Below, one piece after another: positions 1 to 8,406 of a stretch of 64,000 bases of DNA. The notes below the pieces were generated by a model. That model ran no database searches. It was not told the DNA's origin and saw nothing but the letters and a program-made list of their open reading frames with translations. The translations under genes were made by a program, and so were the position numbers. Origin of the DNA: Demequina lutea (GTDB lineage: Bacteria > Actinomycetota > Actinomycetes > Actinomycetales > Demequinaceae); NCBI RefSeq assembly GCF_013409005.1, contig NZ_JACBZO010000001.1:1550001-1614000 (forward strand), read 5' to 3'. Numbering within the stretch: position 1 is the first letter of the stretch; each line of letters opens with the position of its first letter.

Positions 1-1788
1 TCGGACGAGGAACGTCGGCGGATCGCCGAGATCATCGAGGTGCGATGTTCGGCCCTGCCCCCCGAGGACCTGGGGCCGCTGGGTTTCACGGCTTGGAGAG
101 ACAACCTCGAGGCGGGCCTCGCCGCCCACCATGCGGGACTCATCCCTCTGTTCAAGGAGGTGGTGGAAGAGCTCTTCGCCGCGGGACTCATCAAGGTGGT
201 CTACGCCACCGAGACGCTCGCGCTCGGCATCAACATGCCGGCTCGTTCAGTGGTCCTCGAGAAGTTGGTCAAGTGGGACGGTGAGTCCCACAAGGACCTC
301 ACGGCGGGGGAGTACACCCAGCTGACGGGGCGCGCGGGCCGGCGGGGCATCGACGTCGAGGGACACGCCGTCGTCATCGAGCACCCCGGATTCGATGCGG
401 GCCAACTGGCTCGCCTCGCGTCGCGGCGCACGTACCCCCTGGTATCTTCCTTTCAGCCCAGCTACAACATGGCTATCAACTTGGTGGGCCGCTCGGGCGT
501 ACAGAGGGCCCGTGATGCGCTCGAGATGTCGTTTGCGCAGTTTCAAGCGGATGCATCGGTCGTCGGAAAGGCTCGCAGGGTGCGCGAGCTTGACGGCGCG
601 CTTGAAGGTTTTCGCGAGGCAATGCGGTGCGATCGCGGCGACTTTCGCGAGTATGCGGGGCTGCGGGAAAAACTGTCTCGCAACGAGAAGGACGCATCGC
701 AGACCGCGCGGAGGGCGACTCGTGAGGCGACGGTCTCGCAATTGAGCCAATTGCGGCGCGGCGACCTGGTGCGCATCCTTGGGGGAAGGCGATCAGGTGT
801 AGCCGTCGTCATCGCGTCGGACGACGATCCGAAGGCCCCTCGCCCCACGGTCGTGACAGACGCTGGCAGGGCCACGCGCCTGTCGGTAGCCGATCTCACG
901 ATGGGTCTCGACACGGTGGGACGGTTGACGATCCCCGGAAAGTTCAACGCACAGGATGCACGCGCGCGGAAGGAACTTGGCGTCCGGGCACTGGGGGAGG
1001 CCAGGGTCGCCCGCGACAAGGAGCGGACGCAGCGGCGCCCGCGACAGTCTCAAGGCGACGCCGATGCCGTGCGAGCGGCGATGCGCAACCACCCCTGCCA
1101 CTCGTGCCCCGAGCGCGAGGATCACGCGCGGTGGGCCGAGAGGTACTTCCGGACCCTGAGGGACAAGGACAGGATCGCCACGGAGATTCAGCGTGCCACG
1201 GGGTCGATCGCGGCTGTCTTTGACAGGCGCTGCGCGGTGCTGCGCGAGTGCGGTTACCTCTCTGGGGAAGGAGAGGAGACCGTTGTGACGGCCGCGGGAA
1301 CCACACTCAAGACGCTGTACGCGGAAAACGACATCGTCATGGCCGAATGCTTGCGGGAGGACGTGTGGGGGCGACTCAATCCCGCCGGCCTCGCCGCGGC
1401 CGTTTCCACGCTGCTGTATTCGGCGCGTCGAGACGACGGCGACTCGACGCCTCGTATTCCGGGCGGGCCGCAAGGCATACTCACCGAGGCGCTGAAACAG
1501 ACGCAGCGTGTCTGGTCGCGATTCGCCGAACTCCACGAGGTCAGGGACCTGCCCCCATTGCCCGCGCCCCACTGGGGCCTGGTGAACGCCATTCATGGTT
1601 GGGCCCAAGGCAAGAGCCTCGATGCCGTCATCAGCAAAACCGATGTGGCCCCAGGAGACATGGTCCGGTGGTGCAAGCAGGTCATCGATGCCCTCGACCA
1701 GATTGCGCAGTCGGCCCCGGAGTCGTCGACGAGTGATCGTGCGCGGGCGGCAATCGCAGCGATGCGCCGTGGCGTCGTTGCCTACTGA
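1..1788 (+). CDS. Ski2/Mtr4-like (HelY-type) superfamily II RNA helicase, 5'-truncated by the window
   Basis: The reading frame is open from base 1, so the N-terminal part with the Walker A and DExH motifs lies outside the window. What remains is the C-terminal part of a large DExH helicase: a motif V-like stretch (ATETLALGINMPARSVV), motif VI (QLTGRAGRRGID), then an arginine-rich linker, a region with cysteines (PCHSCPERED) and a helical C-terminal DSHCT-type domain. This order is that of actinobacterial HelY/Ski2-like RNA helicases, thought to act in RNA turnover. The next gene (lnt) begins within about 25 bases. The family is certain; the exact orthologue is inferred. Confidence 0.88.
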   Translation, partial: SDEERRRIAEIIEVRCSALPPEDLGPLGFTAWRDNLEAGLAAHHAGLIPLFKEVVEELFAAGLIKVVYATETLALGINMPARSVVLEKLVKWDGESHKDLTAGEYTQLTGRAGRRGIDVEGHAVVIEHPGFDAGQLARLASRRTYPLVSSFQPSYNMAINLVGRSGVQRARDALEMSFAQFQADASVVGKARRVRELDGALEGFREAMRCDRGDFREYAGLREKLSRNEKDASQTARRATREATVSQLSQLRRGDLVRILGGRRSGVAVVIASDDDPKAPRPTVVTDAGRATRLSVADLTMGLDTVGRLTIPGKFNAQDARARKELGVRALGEARVARDKERTQRRPRQSQGDADAVRAAMRNHPCHSCPEREDHARWAERYFRTLRDKDRIATEIQRATGSIAAVFDRRCAVLRECGYLSGEGEETVVTAAGTTLKTLYAENDIVMAECLREDVWGRLNPAGLAAAVSTLLYSARRDDGDSTPRIPGGPQGILTEALKQTQRVWSRFAELHEVRDLPPLPAPHWGLVNAIHGWAQGKSLDAVISKTDVAPGDMVRWCKQVIDALDQIAQSAPESSTSDRARAAIAAMRRGVVAY

Positions 1789-1810
1789 ATCCACCGCGTA
1801 CGCTGGACCG

Positions 1811-3346
1811 GTGTCAAGAGCGCGTCGTTTCCTGGTGGCAGTAGCCAGTGGTTTGATCTTGTTCTTGGCGTTCCCTGACGTCGGCTGGTGGGTGACCGCG
1901 CCCATCGCGTTTGCCGCCTTCTACATGCTCCTCGCGAGGGTGAGCGCCGGGGGCGGCTTCGGCTACGGATGGCTGATGGGCATGGCCTTCTTCTTGCCGC
2001 ACCTGTGGTGGGCGTTTGTGGCGGTCGGACAGGTTCCCTGGGTAGCACTGTCCGCTGCCGAATCAATAGCATTTGGCCTGGTAGGTATGCTGTTTGTGCG
2101 TCTAACGCGCTCCGATCTTTTGGCTCGGGCCCGATGGCTAGAGCCAGTAGCCTTCGCGGTGCTGTGGGTCGGCGCCGAGCTCTTGCGTTCGGCGTGGCCG
2201 TTTGGAGGGTTTCCGTGGGGGAGGGTCGCCTTTTCGGCGGTTGATTCTCCCTATGCGCCGCTTGCGTGGCTCGGGGGAGCGCCGCTCGTCTCGTTCGCCG
2301 TGGTGCTTACCGGAGCGGTGATCGGCGCGGGCGTACTGGCCGCGCGCAATAGGCGGGTGCTTGCTCCCGCCTTTGCGGCGGCAGTGGCTGTGGGCCTGAT
2401 GGTTGCTCCGATGGGGATACCTCTCGACGGCAGGGCCCAGACGGGGACGATGTCCGTAGCGTGGGTGCAGGGAAACCTCGCGAACAAAGGTCTCGATTCC
2501 TTCGACCGTGCCCGCGAGGTGACGGCGAACCATCGGGACGCCAGCATCGAACTGGCCAAACAGAACCCAGGCGCGCACATCGACCTCGTGATCTGGCCGG
2601 AGAACGCCTCCGACATCGACCCCCGCACCGACGCGGAGACCGCGGCAGACGTCACGGCCGCGGCTCAGGCGCTCGGCGCCCCCATCATGCTCGGAACCAA
2701 CGACTACACGCCCGTGAATGGGCGGTACAACGAGTCGCTCGTGTGGCTCCCGAGCGGAAAGGCGCTTGCCGGCGCTGTGTATCGCAAGCAGGTGCCCGCC
2801 GCCTTCGCGGAATACATCCCGTACCGGTCCATAGTTCGGATCTTCTCGAAGGAAGTTGATCTGGTCACGTCCGACGTTCTACCAGGCAAGAATCCGTCTC
2901 GAATGGAAATTCCGATCGCCTCTCTTGGACGCACCGTGGACGTGGGGCCGATCATTTGCTTCGAGGTTGCCTACGACTGGGTCTCGCGGCAGGCGGTCCG
3001 CGACGGCGCCGAGTTCTTGGCGGTTCAGACCAACAACGCGACGTTTGGCGTGACCGCTGAGAGCACCCAGCAACTCGCGATGTCGAGGCTGAGGGCGATC
3101 GAGACCGGCCGGGCGACCCTCCAGGTCTCGACGGTAGGGGTGAGTGCGGTGATCTCGCCCACGGGACGGGTCGTCGATCGCACCAAGCTCTTCACCAGGG
3201 CCGCAGGGATCGCGCAAATTCCGCTGCGGTCGTCACTCACGCCAGCAACCCATTGGGGTGGGCTCATCGAGTTGGGATTCGAAATTCTTGGCGGCCTCAT
3301 TGCCGTGCTCGCGATTGGTACCAGCAAGAGGAGGCGCCGCAGTTGA
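1811..3346 (+). CDS. lnt: apolipoprotein N-acyltransferase
   Basis: Transfers the third acyl chain onto the N-terminal cysteine of lipoproteins in the cytoplasmic membrane. The N-terminal half has several hydrophobic membrane segments. The C-terminal half is a carbon-nitrogen hydrolase domain with the expected triad: Glu264 in WPENA, Lys326 in YRKQ and Cys383 in IICFE. About 511 residues is normal for the family. I chose GTG at 1811 because it follows the helicase stop and begins just before the first membrane segment. The frame is open further upstream (GTG 1769, TTG 1775), so the start is uncertain. The gene overlaps the next one by four bases, pairing Lnt with a polyprenol-phosphate mannosyltransferase as in the two-domain Ppm1 of mycobacteria. 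Confidence 0.92.
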   Translation: MSRARRFLVAVASGLILFLAFPDVGWWVTAPIAFAAFYMLLARVSAGGGFGYGWLMGMAFFLPHLWWAFVAVGQVPWVALSAAESIAFGLVGMLFVRLTRSDLLARARWLEPVAFAVLWVGAELLRSAWPFGGFPWGRVAFSAVDSPYAPLAWLGGAPLVSFAVVLTGAVIGAGVLAARNRRVLAPAFAAAVAVGLMVAPMGIPLDGRAQTGTMSVAWVQGNLANKGLDSFDRAREVTANHRDASIELAKQNPGAHIDLVIWPENASDIDPRTDAETAADVTAAAQALGAPIMLGTNDYTPVNGRYNESLVWLPSGKALAGAVYRKQVPAAFAEYIPYRSIVRIFSKEVDLVTSDVLPGKNPSRMEIPIASLGRTVDVGPIICFEVAYDWVSRQAVRDGAEFLAVQTNNATFGVTAESTQQLAMSRLRAIETGRATLQVSTVGVSAVISPTGRVVDRTKLFTRAAGIAQIPLRSSLTPATHWGGLIELGFEILGGLIAVLAIGTSKRRRRS

Positions 3347-4071
3347 AGACTCTCGTGATCATTCCTACCTACAACGAGATCGAGTCCCTGCCGAGGCAAG
3401 TGGCGGGCGTCAGGTTGGCGGTGCCGGACGCACACATCCTCGTGGTCGATGACGGATCGCCTGATGGCACGGGGGAGTGGGCTGAGACCTTTGCCCACTC
3501 GGATGAGCACGTCCACATCCTGCACAGGCAGGCAAAGCAGGGGCTCGGAGTCGCGTATCGTTCCGGTTTCGCTTGGGCGCTGGAACGCCAGTACGAAGTG
3601 ATCGTAGAAATGGACGCCGACGGTTCGCATCGGGCCCAGGATCTGCCCCTGCTCCTGGCGGAAGCGGGGGACCACGACCTCGTGATCGGGTCCCGATGGG
3701 TGCGTGGAGGCCAGGTGGAGAACTGGCCGTTCCATCGCAAGTTCCTGTCGACGAACGCCAACCGCTATGTGCGCCTGGCGCTCGGGATCAAGGTGAAGGA
3801 TGCCACCGCGGGATTCAGGGCGTATCGGGCGGCGACGTTACGTCAACTAGACCTGGCGGCCGTCGAGTCTCAGGGATACTGCTTCCAAGTCGACATGACA
3901 TGGCGGACACTCCTGGCCGGTGGCAGCGTGGCCGAGGTGCCGATCACCTTCGTTGAGAGAGACCTTGGTGCGTCAAAGATGAGCGGCGCAATTATCCGCG
4001 AGGCGCTCACTAAAGTCACCGAGTGGGGAATTCAGCGGGTCTGGCACAAGGTGTTCCGCGCGGGTCGCTAG
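3343..4071 (+). CDS. polyprenol monophosphomannose synthase (GT2, DPM1-like)
   Basis: A GT2 glycosyltransferase predicted to transfer mannose from GDP-mannose to polyprenyl phosphate, feeding lipoglycan and protein mannosylation. The sequence opens with VIIPTYNE, has the nucleotide-sugar site VVDDGSPDGTG and the metal-binding MDADGSH, and keeps the DPM1-type RWVRGG and ATAGFRAY motifs. There are no C-terminal membrane spans, consistent with the short single-domain class (242 residues). The start is TTG at 3343: AGAGGAGG lies eight bases upstream and the TTG overlaps the lnt stop, so translation is probably coupled. Confidence 0.93.
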   Translation: MKTLVIIPTYNEIESLPRQVAGVRLAVPDAHILVVDDGSPDGTGEWAETFAHSDEHVHILHRQAKQGLGVAYRSGFAWALERQYEVIVEMDADGSHRAQDLPLLLAEAGDHDLVIGSRWVRGGQVENWPFHRKFLSTNANRYVRLALGIKVKDATAGFRAYRAATLRQLDLAAVESQGYCFQVDMTWRTLLAGGSVAEVPITFVERDLGASKMSGAIIREALTKVTEWGIQRVWHKVFRAGR

Positions 4072-4114
4072 AGAATCGCGGTGCGGCCGACCGTCAGTCG
4101 TCGCGGGCGAAAGC

Positions 4115-4450
4115 CTAGGCTCCGCGGCTCGCCCTCAGCACGCCCAGGCGCTCCTGGAGAAGGTCCTCAAGTTCGGCGATGGAGCGACGCTCCAGAAGCA
4201 TGTCCCAGTGCGTGCGCTGGTGGCGTTCCTCGCGGGCTTCGGGCTGAATGGCGTCGCGAAGCAGAGCAGCGGCTCCACAGTGACATTCCCATGACAAGGG
4301 AACGTCGGCCTCGATGGCAAACGGGAACGCGAGCACGTGCCCGTTGGGGCAGTCGTAAACGGCCTCGCGACGTTCCGCGAGTTCCATGCCTACGGCGCTT
4401 TCCTTGCTCTGTGTTCCCAAGCGCATACCGCGCAAAGCTCGATCAGCCAT
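4115..4450 (-). CDS. rbpA: RNA polymerase-binding protein RbpA
   Basis: Actinobacterial general transcription activator that contacts RNA polymerase and group 1/2 sigma factors. The 111-residue protein has the family landmarks: N-terminal MADRALRGMRLG, a zinc-ribbon-like core (YDCPNGH and WECHCG), and the C-terminal sigma-interaction helix THWDMLLERRSIAELEDLL. A strong ribosome site (AAGGAGG) lies just upstream of ATG 4450. It converges with the mannosyltransferase gene. Finding rbpA is one of the best indicators that the window is actinobacterial. Confidence 0.97.
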   Translation of the reverse strand: MADRALRGMRLGTQSKESAVGMELAERREAVYDCPNGHVLAFPFAIEADVPLSWECHCGAAALLRDAIQPEAREERHQRTHWDMLLERRSIAELEDLLQERLGVLRASRGA

Positions 4451-4755
4451 GGTGAGCCTCCTTAGTATGGGGCTTGTGGCCCTCCGCAACTGAACGCTCC
4501 ATGCGGTCGGATTGTTCCTGCTTGTCGCACACTGAGAACCGGTAGCGCGTGTTGGTGAGGTGTGACGAGTTGTCGTGAGGAGGGTTCGGTCGTTGGAACC
4601 CAGACTACGCGGAGGAACACGGATTGCCGCTATGTACTATGGAAAGCGTGTCTTTCGCCACTCAGCAGGATGTCACCGGAGCGGGCTTCGAGCGGTTCGC
4701 CCGCGCTTCGGGTGAACTCGTCGCGGCCCGTCCCCTCGCGGCGGGGGTCTGACGC
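4451..4755. other. intergenic region upstream of rbpA and the ctaG-like gene
   Basis: About 300 bases between two divergent genes, so it must hold the rbpA promoter on the minus strand and that of the redox operon on the plus strand. I see no unambiguous -35/-10 pair. The only coding candidate is the 37-codon ORF at 4639-4752, listed separately. Confidence 0.6.
4639..4752 (+). CDS. possible small ORF (37 aa) leading into the ctaG-like gene
   Basis: An ATG-initiated frame encoding a 37-residue peptide that ends in TGA at 4750-4752, three bases before the GTG of the ctaG-like gene. Its third codon positions are mostly G or C, like the neighbouring genes, and its stop is positioned for translational coupling. 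No ribosome-binding site or recognisable family is visible. It could be a leader peptide, a small protein, or a chance frame. Confidence 0.3.
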   Translation: MESVSFATQQDVTGAGFERFARASGELVAARPLAAGV

Positions 4756-5787
4756 GTGCTTTGGCTGATGGCGGCGCCAACTCCGTCGTCGGGTGGACCG
4801 ATGGCGATGAACGGCCCGATGTGGATGCCGATGCAGCCGCCCACGCTCGCACGACTGTTGGCCTGGCATCCCCAGCCGATCCCGATTCTGCCGGTGATCG
4901 CGCTCGCACTGCTTGCCCTCTACGTGTGGGGCGTCGTCGTGCTACGCCGCCGCAACGTCCGCTGGCCAGTCCACCGCACGGTGTGGTGGCTCGCGGCAGT
5001 GGCCTCCTTGCTAATCGTCACCGCCACCGGTGTCGACGGCTACGGCATGGAGCTCTTTAGCGCGCACATGGTGCAGCACATGGTGCTGAGCATGCTTTCA
5101 CCGGTTTTCCTCGCGCTTGGGGCGCCCGTGACACTGCTGCTACGCGCGCTCTCCACCGATGTTGGGCGGCGCGGCGGGGTGCGTCGAGTCGTGTTGCGGG
5201 TTCTGCACTCGCGGGTGCTCAGGGTGTTTACGAACCCGGTAGTCGCATTCGTGTTGTTCATCGTGAGCCTGTATGGCCTGTACTTCACGCCCATCTTCGA
5301 CGAACTCATGAGCACCTGGTGGGGCCACAACCTCATGCTCGTGCACTTTGTGCTGATCGGTTTCCTCTACTTCTGGGGAGTCTTGGGCGTCGATCCCAAC
5401 CCGCGAAACTCACGCCGTGGACGATTCTCGATGCCGGGGCCCGCAGTCTCGGTTCTCGAGATCATGGCGACCGCGCCGTTCCATGCGTTCTTCGGCGTGG
5501 CGGTCATGATGGCGACGACCCTGCTCGTCCGCTTCTACGCAATGCCCATGCCCGGCTGGCACATCGTGCCGATCGCGGATCAACGAACCGGCGGCGGCAT
5601 CGCGTGGACGTTCACCGAGATCCCAACCCTCCTGGTTCTCGGTGCGCTCATCGTGACATGGCGGCGGTCCGAAGAGCGCAGCACGAGGGCCGCGGGCCGA
5701 AGGCTCGCTCGCGGAGACGACACCGAACTCACCGACTACAACGCCTACCTGCAGACTCTCGCCCGCACCGATCGAGCGGAGCAGTGA
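4756..5787 (+). CDS. cytochrome c oxidase assembly protein, CtaG (caa3_CtaG) family
   Basis: A polytopic membrane protein of 343 residues with about seven hydrophobic segments. It contains the family-type histidine/methionine pattern (MELFSAHMVQHMVLSMLSP) and HAFFGVAVM, thought to serve copper handling during cytochrome oxidase assembly. The N-terminus is rich in Met and Pro (MAMNGPMWMPMQPP), plausible for copper binding. The start is GTG 4756; ATG 4768 is an alternative. It heads a run of same-strand genes with CcdA and a Sco1-TlpA fusion, a context that supports a role in respiratory metal and thiol chemistry. Confidence 0.88.
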   Translation: MLWLMAAPTPSSGGPMAMNGPMWMPMQPPTLARLLAWHPQPIPILPVIALALLALYVWGVVVLRRRNVRWPVHRTVWWLAAVASLLIVTATGVDGYGMELFSAHMVQHMVLSMLSPVFLALGAPVTLLLRALSTDVGRRGGVRRVVLRVLHSRVLRVFTNPVVAFVLFIVSLYGLYFTPIFDELMSTWWGHNLMLVHFVLIGFLYFWGVLGVDPNPRNSRRGRFSMPGPAVSVLEIMATAPFHAFFGVAVMMATTLLVRFYAMPMPGWHIVPIADQRTGGGIAWTFTEIPTLLVLGALIVTWRRSEERSTRAAGRRLARGDDTELTDYNAYLQTLARTDRAEQ

Positions 5788-5833
5788 GGTGGGGTAGTGG
5801 CCATGCGACAAGCCCGGACTTGAGGGCACGGAA

Positions 5834-6757
5834 ATGATGTCATCACAGCCAGGGAATGCTCAAGTCCTGTACGCCTTCTCACTTGGGCTCGTCGCCGCCG
5901 TGAACCCGTGCGGCCTGCCGATGTTGCCCGCCTACCTGGCACTGTTCGCGGGGCGGCCGTCCGGCCCCAATGGGGCCAGGATCGCGCGGAGCCTGTTGGC
6001 GGGCGCGGGGGTGAGCGGGGGATTCGTCGCCGTCTTCGGCATCCTTGGGCTCATTGTCGAGAGCGGGGTGCAGCTCGTGGCTGGTTGGCTACCGTGGGTC
6101 ATGATTGTCGTCGCCCTCGGGATGACAGTCGCCGGTGTCTTCACCCTCATGGGTAGGGGTCCGAGCCTGCGCCTGCCAACACCGCGAGTCAGGCCCGGTC
6201 GCTCGGCACTCGCCATGGTCGGCTATGGAGCCGTTTATGCGATCGGTTCCCTCAGCTGCTCCCTCCCGCTGTTCCTCGCGGCTGTCGGCAGTTCGTTCAC
6301 GCGCCGAGGCGCCTGGGCGGGGCTCTCTACGTACCTCGCGTACACCCTTGGAATGGGCCTCTTCGTCACCGCGGCCGCCGTGGTCACGACGATGGCGGGA
6401 GCGGGCGCAATGCGGCGCGTGCACGCCGCGTCACGGATACTTCCAGTGGTCTCGGGCCTCGTCCTCACCGCCTCGGGCGCATATCTCGTCTACTACTGGG
6501 TGACCGATCTGCGGGGTCCAACCGTCAACGCCCCCTTGACGACGACGATCGGCCACCTGCAAGCGGGCCTTACCGCCGCCGTCGGGACCGATCCCGTCCG
6601 CTCGGCAATCGTGCTGGGTGTGATCGTGCTGGGGGCGTTTGTCATCGTGGTGCGACGTTCGATGTCCGCGTCTGGTGGGGGAGTGGCCCCATACCCGCCT
6701 GCCGACACCGCCCCAGGTGAGCGCACCACAACCAAGAGAGGTACTGCCGACCTATGA
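5834..6757 (+). CDS. ccdA: cytochrome c biogenesis protein CcdA (thiol-disulfide transmembrane reductase)
   Basis: Membrane protein of 307 residues predicted to carry reducing equivalents across the membrane to extracytoplasmic thioredoxin-like proteins. The signature NPCGLPMLPAYL is in the first membrane segment, and a second conserved cysteine sits in the fourth (GSLSCSLPLFL). Six hydrophobic segments are followed by a charged tail. ATG 5834 and ATG 5837 are equally possible. The TGA stop overlaps the ATG of the downstream Sco1-TlpA fusion (ATGA), so the transporter and its probable substrate are translationally coupled. Confidence 0.92.
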   Translation: MMSSQPGNAQVLYAFSLGLVAAVNPCGLPMLPAYLALFAGRPSGPNGARIARSLLAGAGVSGGFVAVFGILGLIVESGVQLVAGWLPWVMIVVALGMTVAGVFTLMGRGPSLRLPTPRVRPGRSALAMVGYGAVYAIGSLSCSLPLFLAAVGSSFTRRGAWAGLSTYLAYTLGMGLFVTAAAVVTTMAGAGAMRRVHAASRILPVVSGLVLTASGAYLVYYWVTDLRGPTVNAPLTTTIGHLQAGLTAAVGTDPVRSAIVLGVIVLGAFVIVVRRSMSASGGGVAPYPPADTAPGERTTTKRGTADL

Positions 6758-7944
6758 CCGAGAAACCACGTCCCGATGCTCCGCCGACCAGTCGTGGAAC
6801 CGCAGTTGTCTGGGCAAGTGCAGGCTTCATCGTCGTCGCGGCGGTCGCCCTGATCGTGGCGATCGGGCTGCCGCACTCGTCGGCGGCATCCGACCCCATG
6901 GTCGAGCCAGGGATCAACGCGGCCGCCGCCGACCTTCTGCAGCTCGACGTCCTCCCGCCGCCCGCCTATGCCGCACCGGCCTTCACGTTGACCGATCAGA
7001 ACGGTCAGCCGGTGAGCCTGTCGCAGTACCGCGGCAAGTCCGTGGTGCTGACGTTTGGTGACGACGAATGCACGGACCTGTGCACGCTGTTGGCCCAAGA
7101 CATCGTCGTCGCGGACAAGGACCTGGGTGCGGCCGCGCAGAATGTCGTATTCCTTGGGGTGAACGTGAACCCGTTCCACGTCGCCGTGAGCGATGTCGCA
7201 GCGTGGTCCGATCAACACGGCCTGCACGGCAGCAGCAATTGGGAATTCGTCACGGGGTCAACGACGCAGTTAGCCCAGGTCGCCGACAGCTACCACGTGT
7301 CGGTGAACGCCGATCCCGCTACCCAGTCGGTGGGTCACGGGGTCGAGATGTTTTTCATCGACCCGAACGGCCAGGAGGTCGGGATCGGGCAATTCGGGAC
7401 GAGATCGGCCAGCACCGCGCTCTACGCTCACGCGATGGCGCAGATGGCCGTTGACCTGCTGCCACCGGGTTCCCGCACGCCTGTCGCCGGACCGACGGAA
7501 AGCAGTGCGGCCGTCGCGGCAACGCTCAATGCCCCCGCGCCGGCGCTCACACTCCCGGTGCTTGGGGACACGTCAACTAAAGCGTCGATCGCGGGGACGC
7601 CCGGTTCGTACACCGTACTGAACTTCTGGGCGAGCACCTGTAGCGCGTGCGTTCAGGAGATGCCTGCTCTGGAGAAGGCGCACCAGGCGCTCGGCAACTC
7701 CGTCGCGTTCGTGGGGGTCGACATCGCCGATCCGACCGGCGCCGCCGCGGCGTTCGCCCGCACGAGCGGTGTGACGTACCCCCTGGTGGTCGACGCGAAC
7801 GGGACGGCCTCCGGCACATACCGGGTTCCTGGCTTGCCGTTCACGGCAATCATCGGGCCAGACGGCACGCTGCTTGTCCGCCATGCGGGCACCTTGACCG
7901 CCGAGCAGCTCGAGTACATCGTGCAGACACTCCAGCAGAACTGA
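6754..7944 (+). CDS. membrane-anchored Sco1/SenC-TlpA double redox-domain fusion protein
   Basis: A 396-residue protein with an N-terminal membrane anchor (about residues 18-40) and two consecutive thioredoxin-fold domains. The first (about 75-235) is Sco1-like, with the copper motif Cys106-x3-Cys110 (CTDLC) and a conserved His195 before a D-P-N-G turn. The second (about 255-395) is TlpA/redoxin-like, with Cys296-x2-Cys299 (CSAC) and a cis-Pro region GLPFTA. Sco proteins deliver copper to cytochrome oxidase CuA, and TlpA-type proteins keep those cysteines reduced. Coupling to CcdA suggests that CcdA reduces this fusion. Having both domains on one chain is unusual. Confidence 0.9.
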   Translation: MTEKPRPDAPPTSRGTAVVWASAGFIVVAAVALIVAIGLPHSSAASDPMVEPGINAAAADLLQLDVLPPPAYAAPAFTLTDQNGQPVSLSQYRGKSVVLTFGDDECTDLCTLLAQDIVVADKDLGAAAQNVVFLGVNVNPFHVAVSDVAAWSDQHGLHGSSNWEFVTGSTTQLAQVADSYHVSVNADPATQSVGHGVEMFFIDPNGQEVGIGQFGTRSASTALYAHAMAQMAVDLLPPGSRTPVAGPTESSAAVAATLNAPAPALTLPVLGDTSTKASIAGTPGSYTVLNFWASTCSACVQEMPALEKAHQALGNSVAFVGVDIADPTGAAAAFARTSGVTYPLVVDANGTASGTYRVPGLPFTAIIGPDGTLLVRHAGTLTAEQLEYIVQTLQQN

Positions 7945-7982
7945 TTGAGGGCTTTTCCCGTCTGTTCAGCGCCCCGATGGAT

Positions 7983-8001
7983 AACGCCGATAATGCACAT
8001 T
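7983..8001. repeat. left attachment core (attL) of the prophage
   Basis: The 19-bp sequence AACGCCGATAATGCACATT is identical to the right copy at 16094-16112. On the host side it begins ATAACGCCGATAA; on the phage side it continues TTGCGGGCGTTT. Phage-side joining would give arms AAACGCCGATAA and TTGCGGGCGTTT around TGCACA, an imperfect inverted repeat expected of a Xer attachment site. Confidence 0.85.
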
Positions 8002-8028
8002 GCGGGCGTTTTCATGTACCGTTGACAT
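7983..8028 (-). pseudogene. detached 5' end of the attP-spanning phage gene
   Basis: A strong ribosome site (AGGAGG, six bases upstream) precedes ATG at 8028. The frame reads MSTVHENAR and runs into the attachment core as NVHYRR. In the prophage it then crosses into host DNA and stops after 20 codons (stop at 7966-7968). In the circular phage genome the same frame would continue at 16093 into the body of the gene ending at 15786, giving 117 codons. This is therefore the start of a phage gene separated from its body by integration. See the entry at 15786-16112. Confidence 0.82.
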
Positions 8029-8066
8029 CAGGTTCCTCCTGTCCTCAGTGATCCGGGAGTGGACTA

Positions 8067-8100
8067 GAGCCCCGGTAGCCGTTCCAGCGGCCCGGGGCTC
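8067..8100. terminator. strong hairpin after the replication genes
   Basis: A perfect 9-bp stem (GAGCCCCGG pairing with CCGGGGCTC) encloses a smaller stem-loop with the CTGGAA loop described at 8078-8091. On the plus strand it is followed by GTCCTTTT, a modest T-run; on the minus strand no T-run follows. It may end transcription of the phage replication genes, block host read-through, or act as a regulatory structure upstream of the split gene. Confidence 0.55.
8078..8091 (-). promoter_or_regulatory. phage leader stem-loop, copy 3 (split-gene leader)
   Basis: On the minus strand the sequence is GCCG-CTGGAA-CGGC: a 4-bp stem with a six-base loop. It is followed by GATCACT (8047-8053), AGGAGG and the ATG of the split gene. 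The loop and GATCACT are identical to those upstream of rep and the ssDNA-binding-type gene, while the stem bases differ but still pair. This copy is embedded in a longer hairpin and is spaced further from GATCACT than the other two. Confidence 0.6.
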
Positions 8101-8108
8101 GTCCTTTT

Positions 8109-8396
8109 CTAGAAGCGCTCAGCCGCCGCGCGGCCACCGTTACCCACGGGGCGAACCTTTTGCGCCCGAATGTTGAAGTTCTCGACGAACTCGAACTCAA
8201 GCGGCCCCACAGTCTCGCCGGGAGTCAGGTTGACCAGCGAAGCGATGTCCAGCGTGCTCACGACGGTGAACTCACGGGTGACCGTGTCGAAGAGCCGCGC
8301 CTGCGCGTACTCCACCGTTTCGCCCTTGTCATTCTTGAACGAATCCCGGAAACGATCCAGCACAAGTGCGGACGCGATCTTAGTCATAGTAGCCAT
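8109..8396 (-). CDS. phage small ssDNA-binding-type protein (gV-like candidate)
   Basis: A 95-residue soluble protein beginning MATMTKIASALVLDRF and ending with a basic, glycine-rich tail (KVRPVGNGGRAAAERF). Its size, predicted mostly beta composition and place next to Rep fit the helix-destabilising protein (gene V class) that coats inovirus ssDNA. That assignment is by context, because no diagnostic motif is visible. A ribosome site (AGGAG) precedes ATG 8396, and the leader carries one of three CTGGAA stem-loops. It is the last gene before the prophage left end. Confidence 0.65.
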   Translation of the reverse strand: MATMTKIASALVLDRFRDSFKNDKGETVEYAQARLFDTVTREFTVVSTLDIASLVNLTPGETVGPLEFEFVENFNIRAQKVRPVGNGGRAAAERF

Positions 8397-8406
8397 GAGG
8401 TATCTC

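Noticed and set aside
1595..1810. Long N-terminal extension of Lnt starting at 1595
   Set aside because: It lies inside the helicase gene in a different frame and has no family-like sequence.
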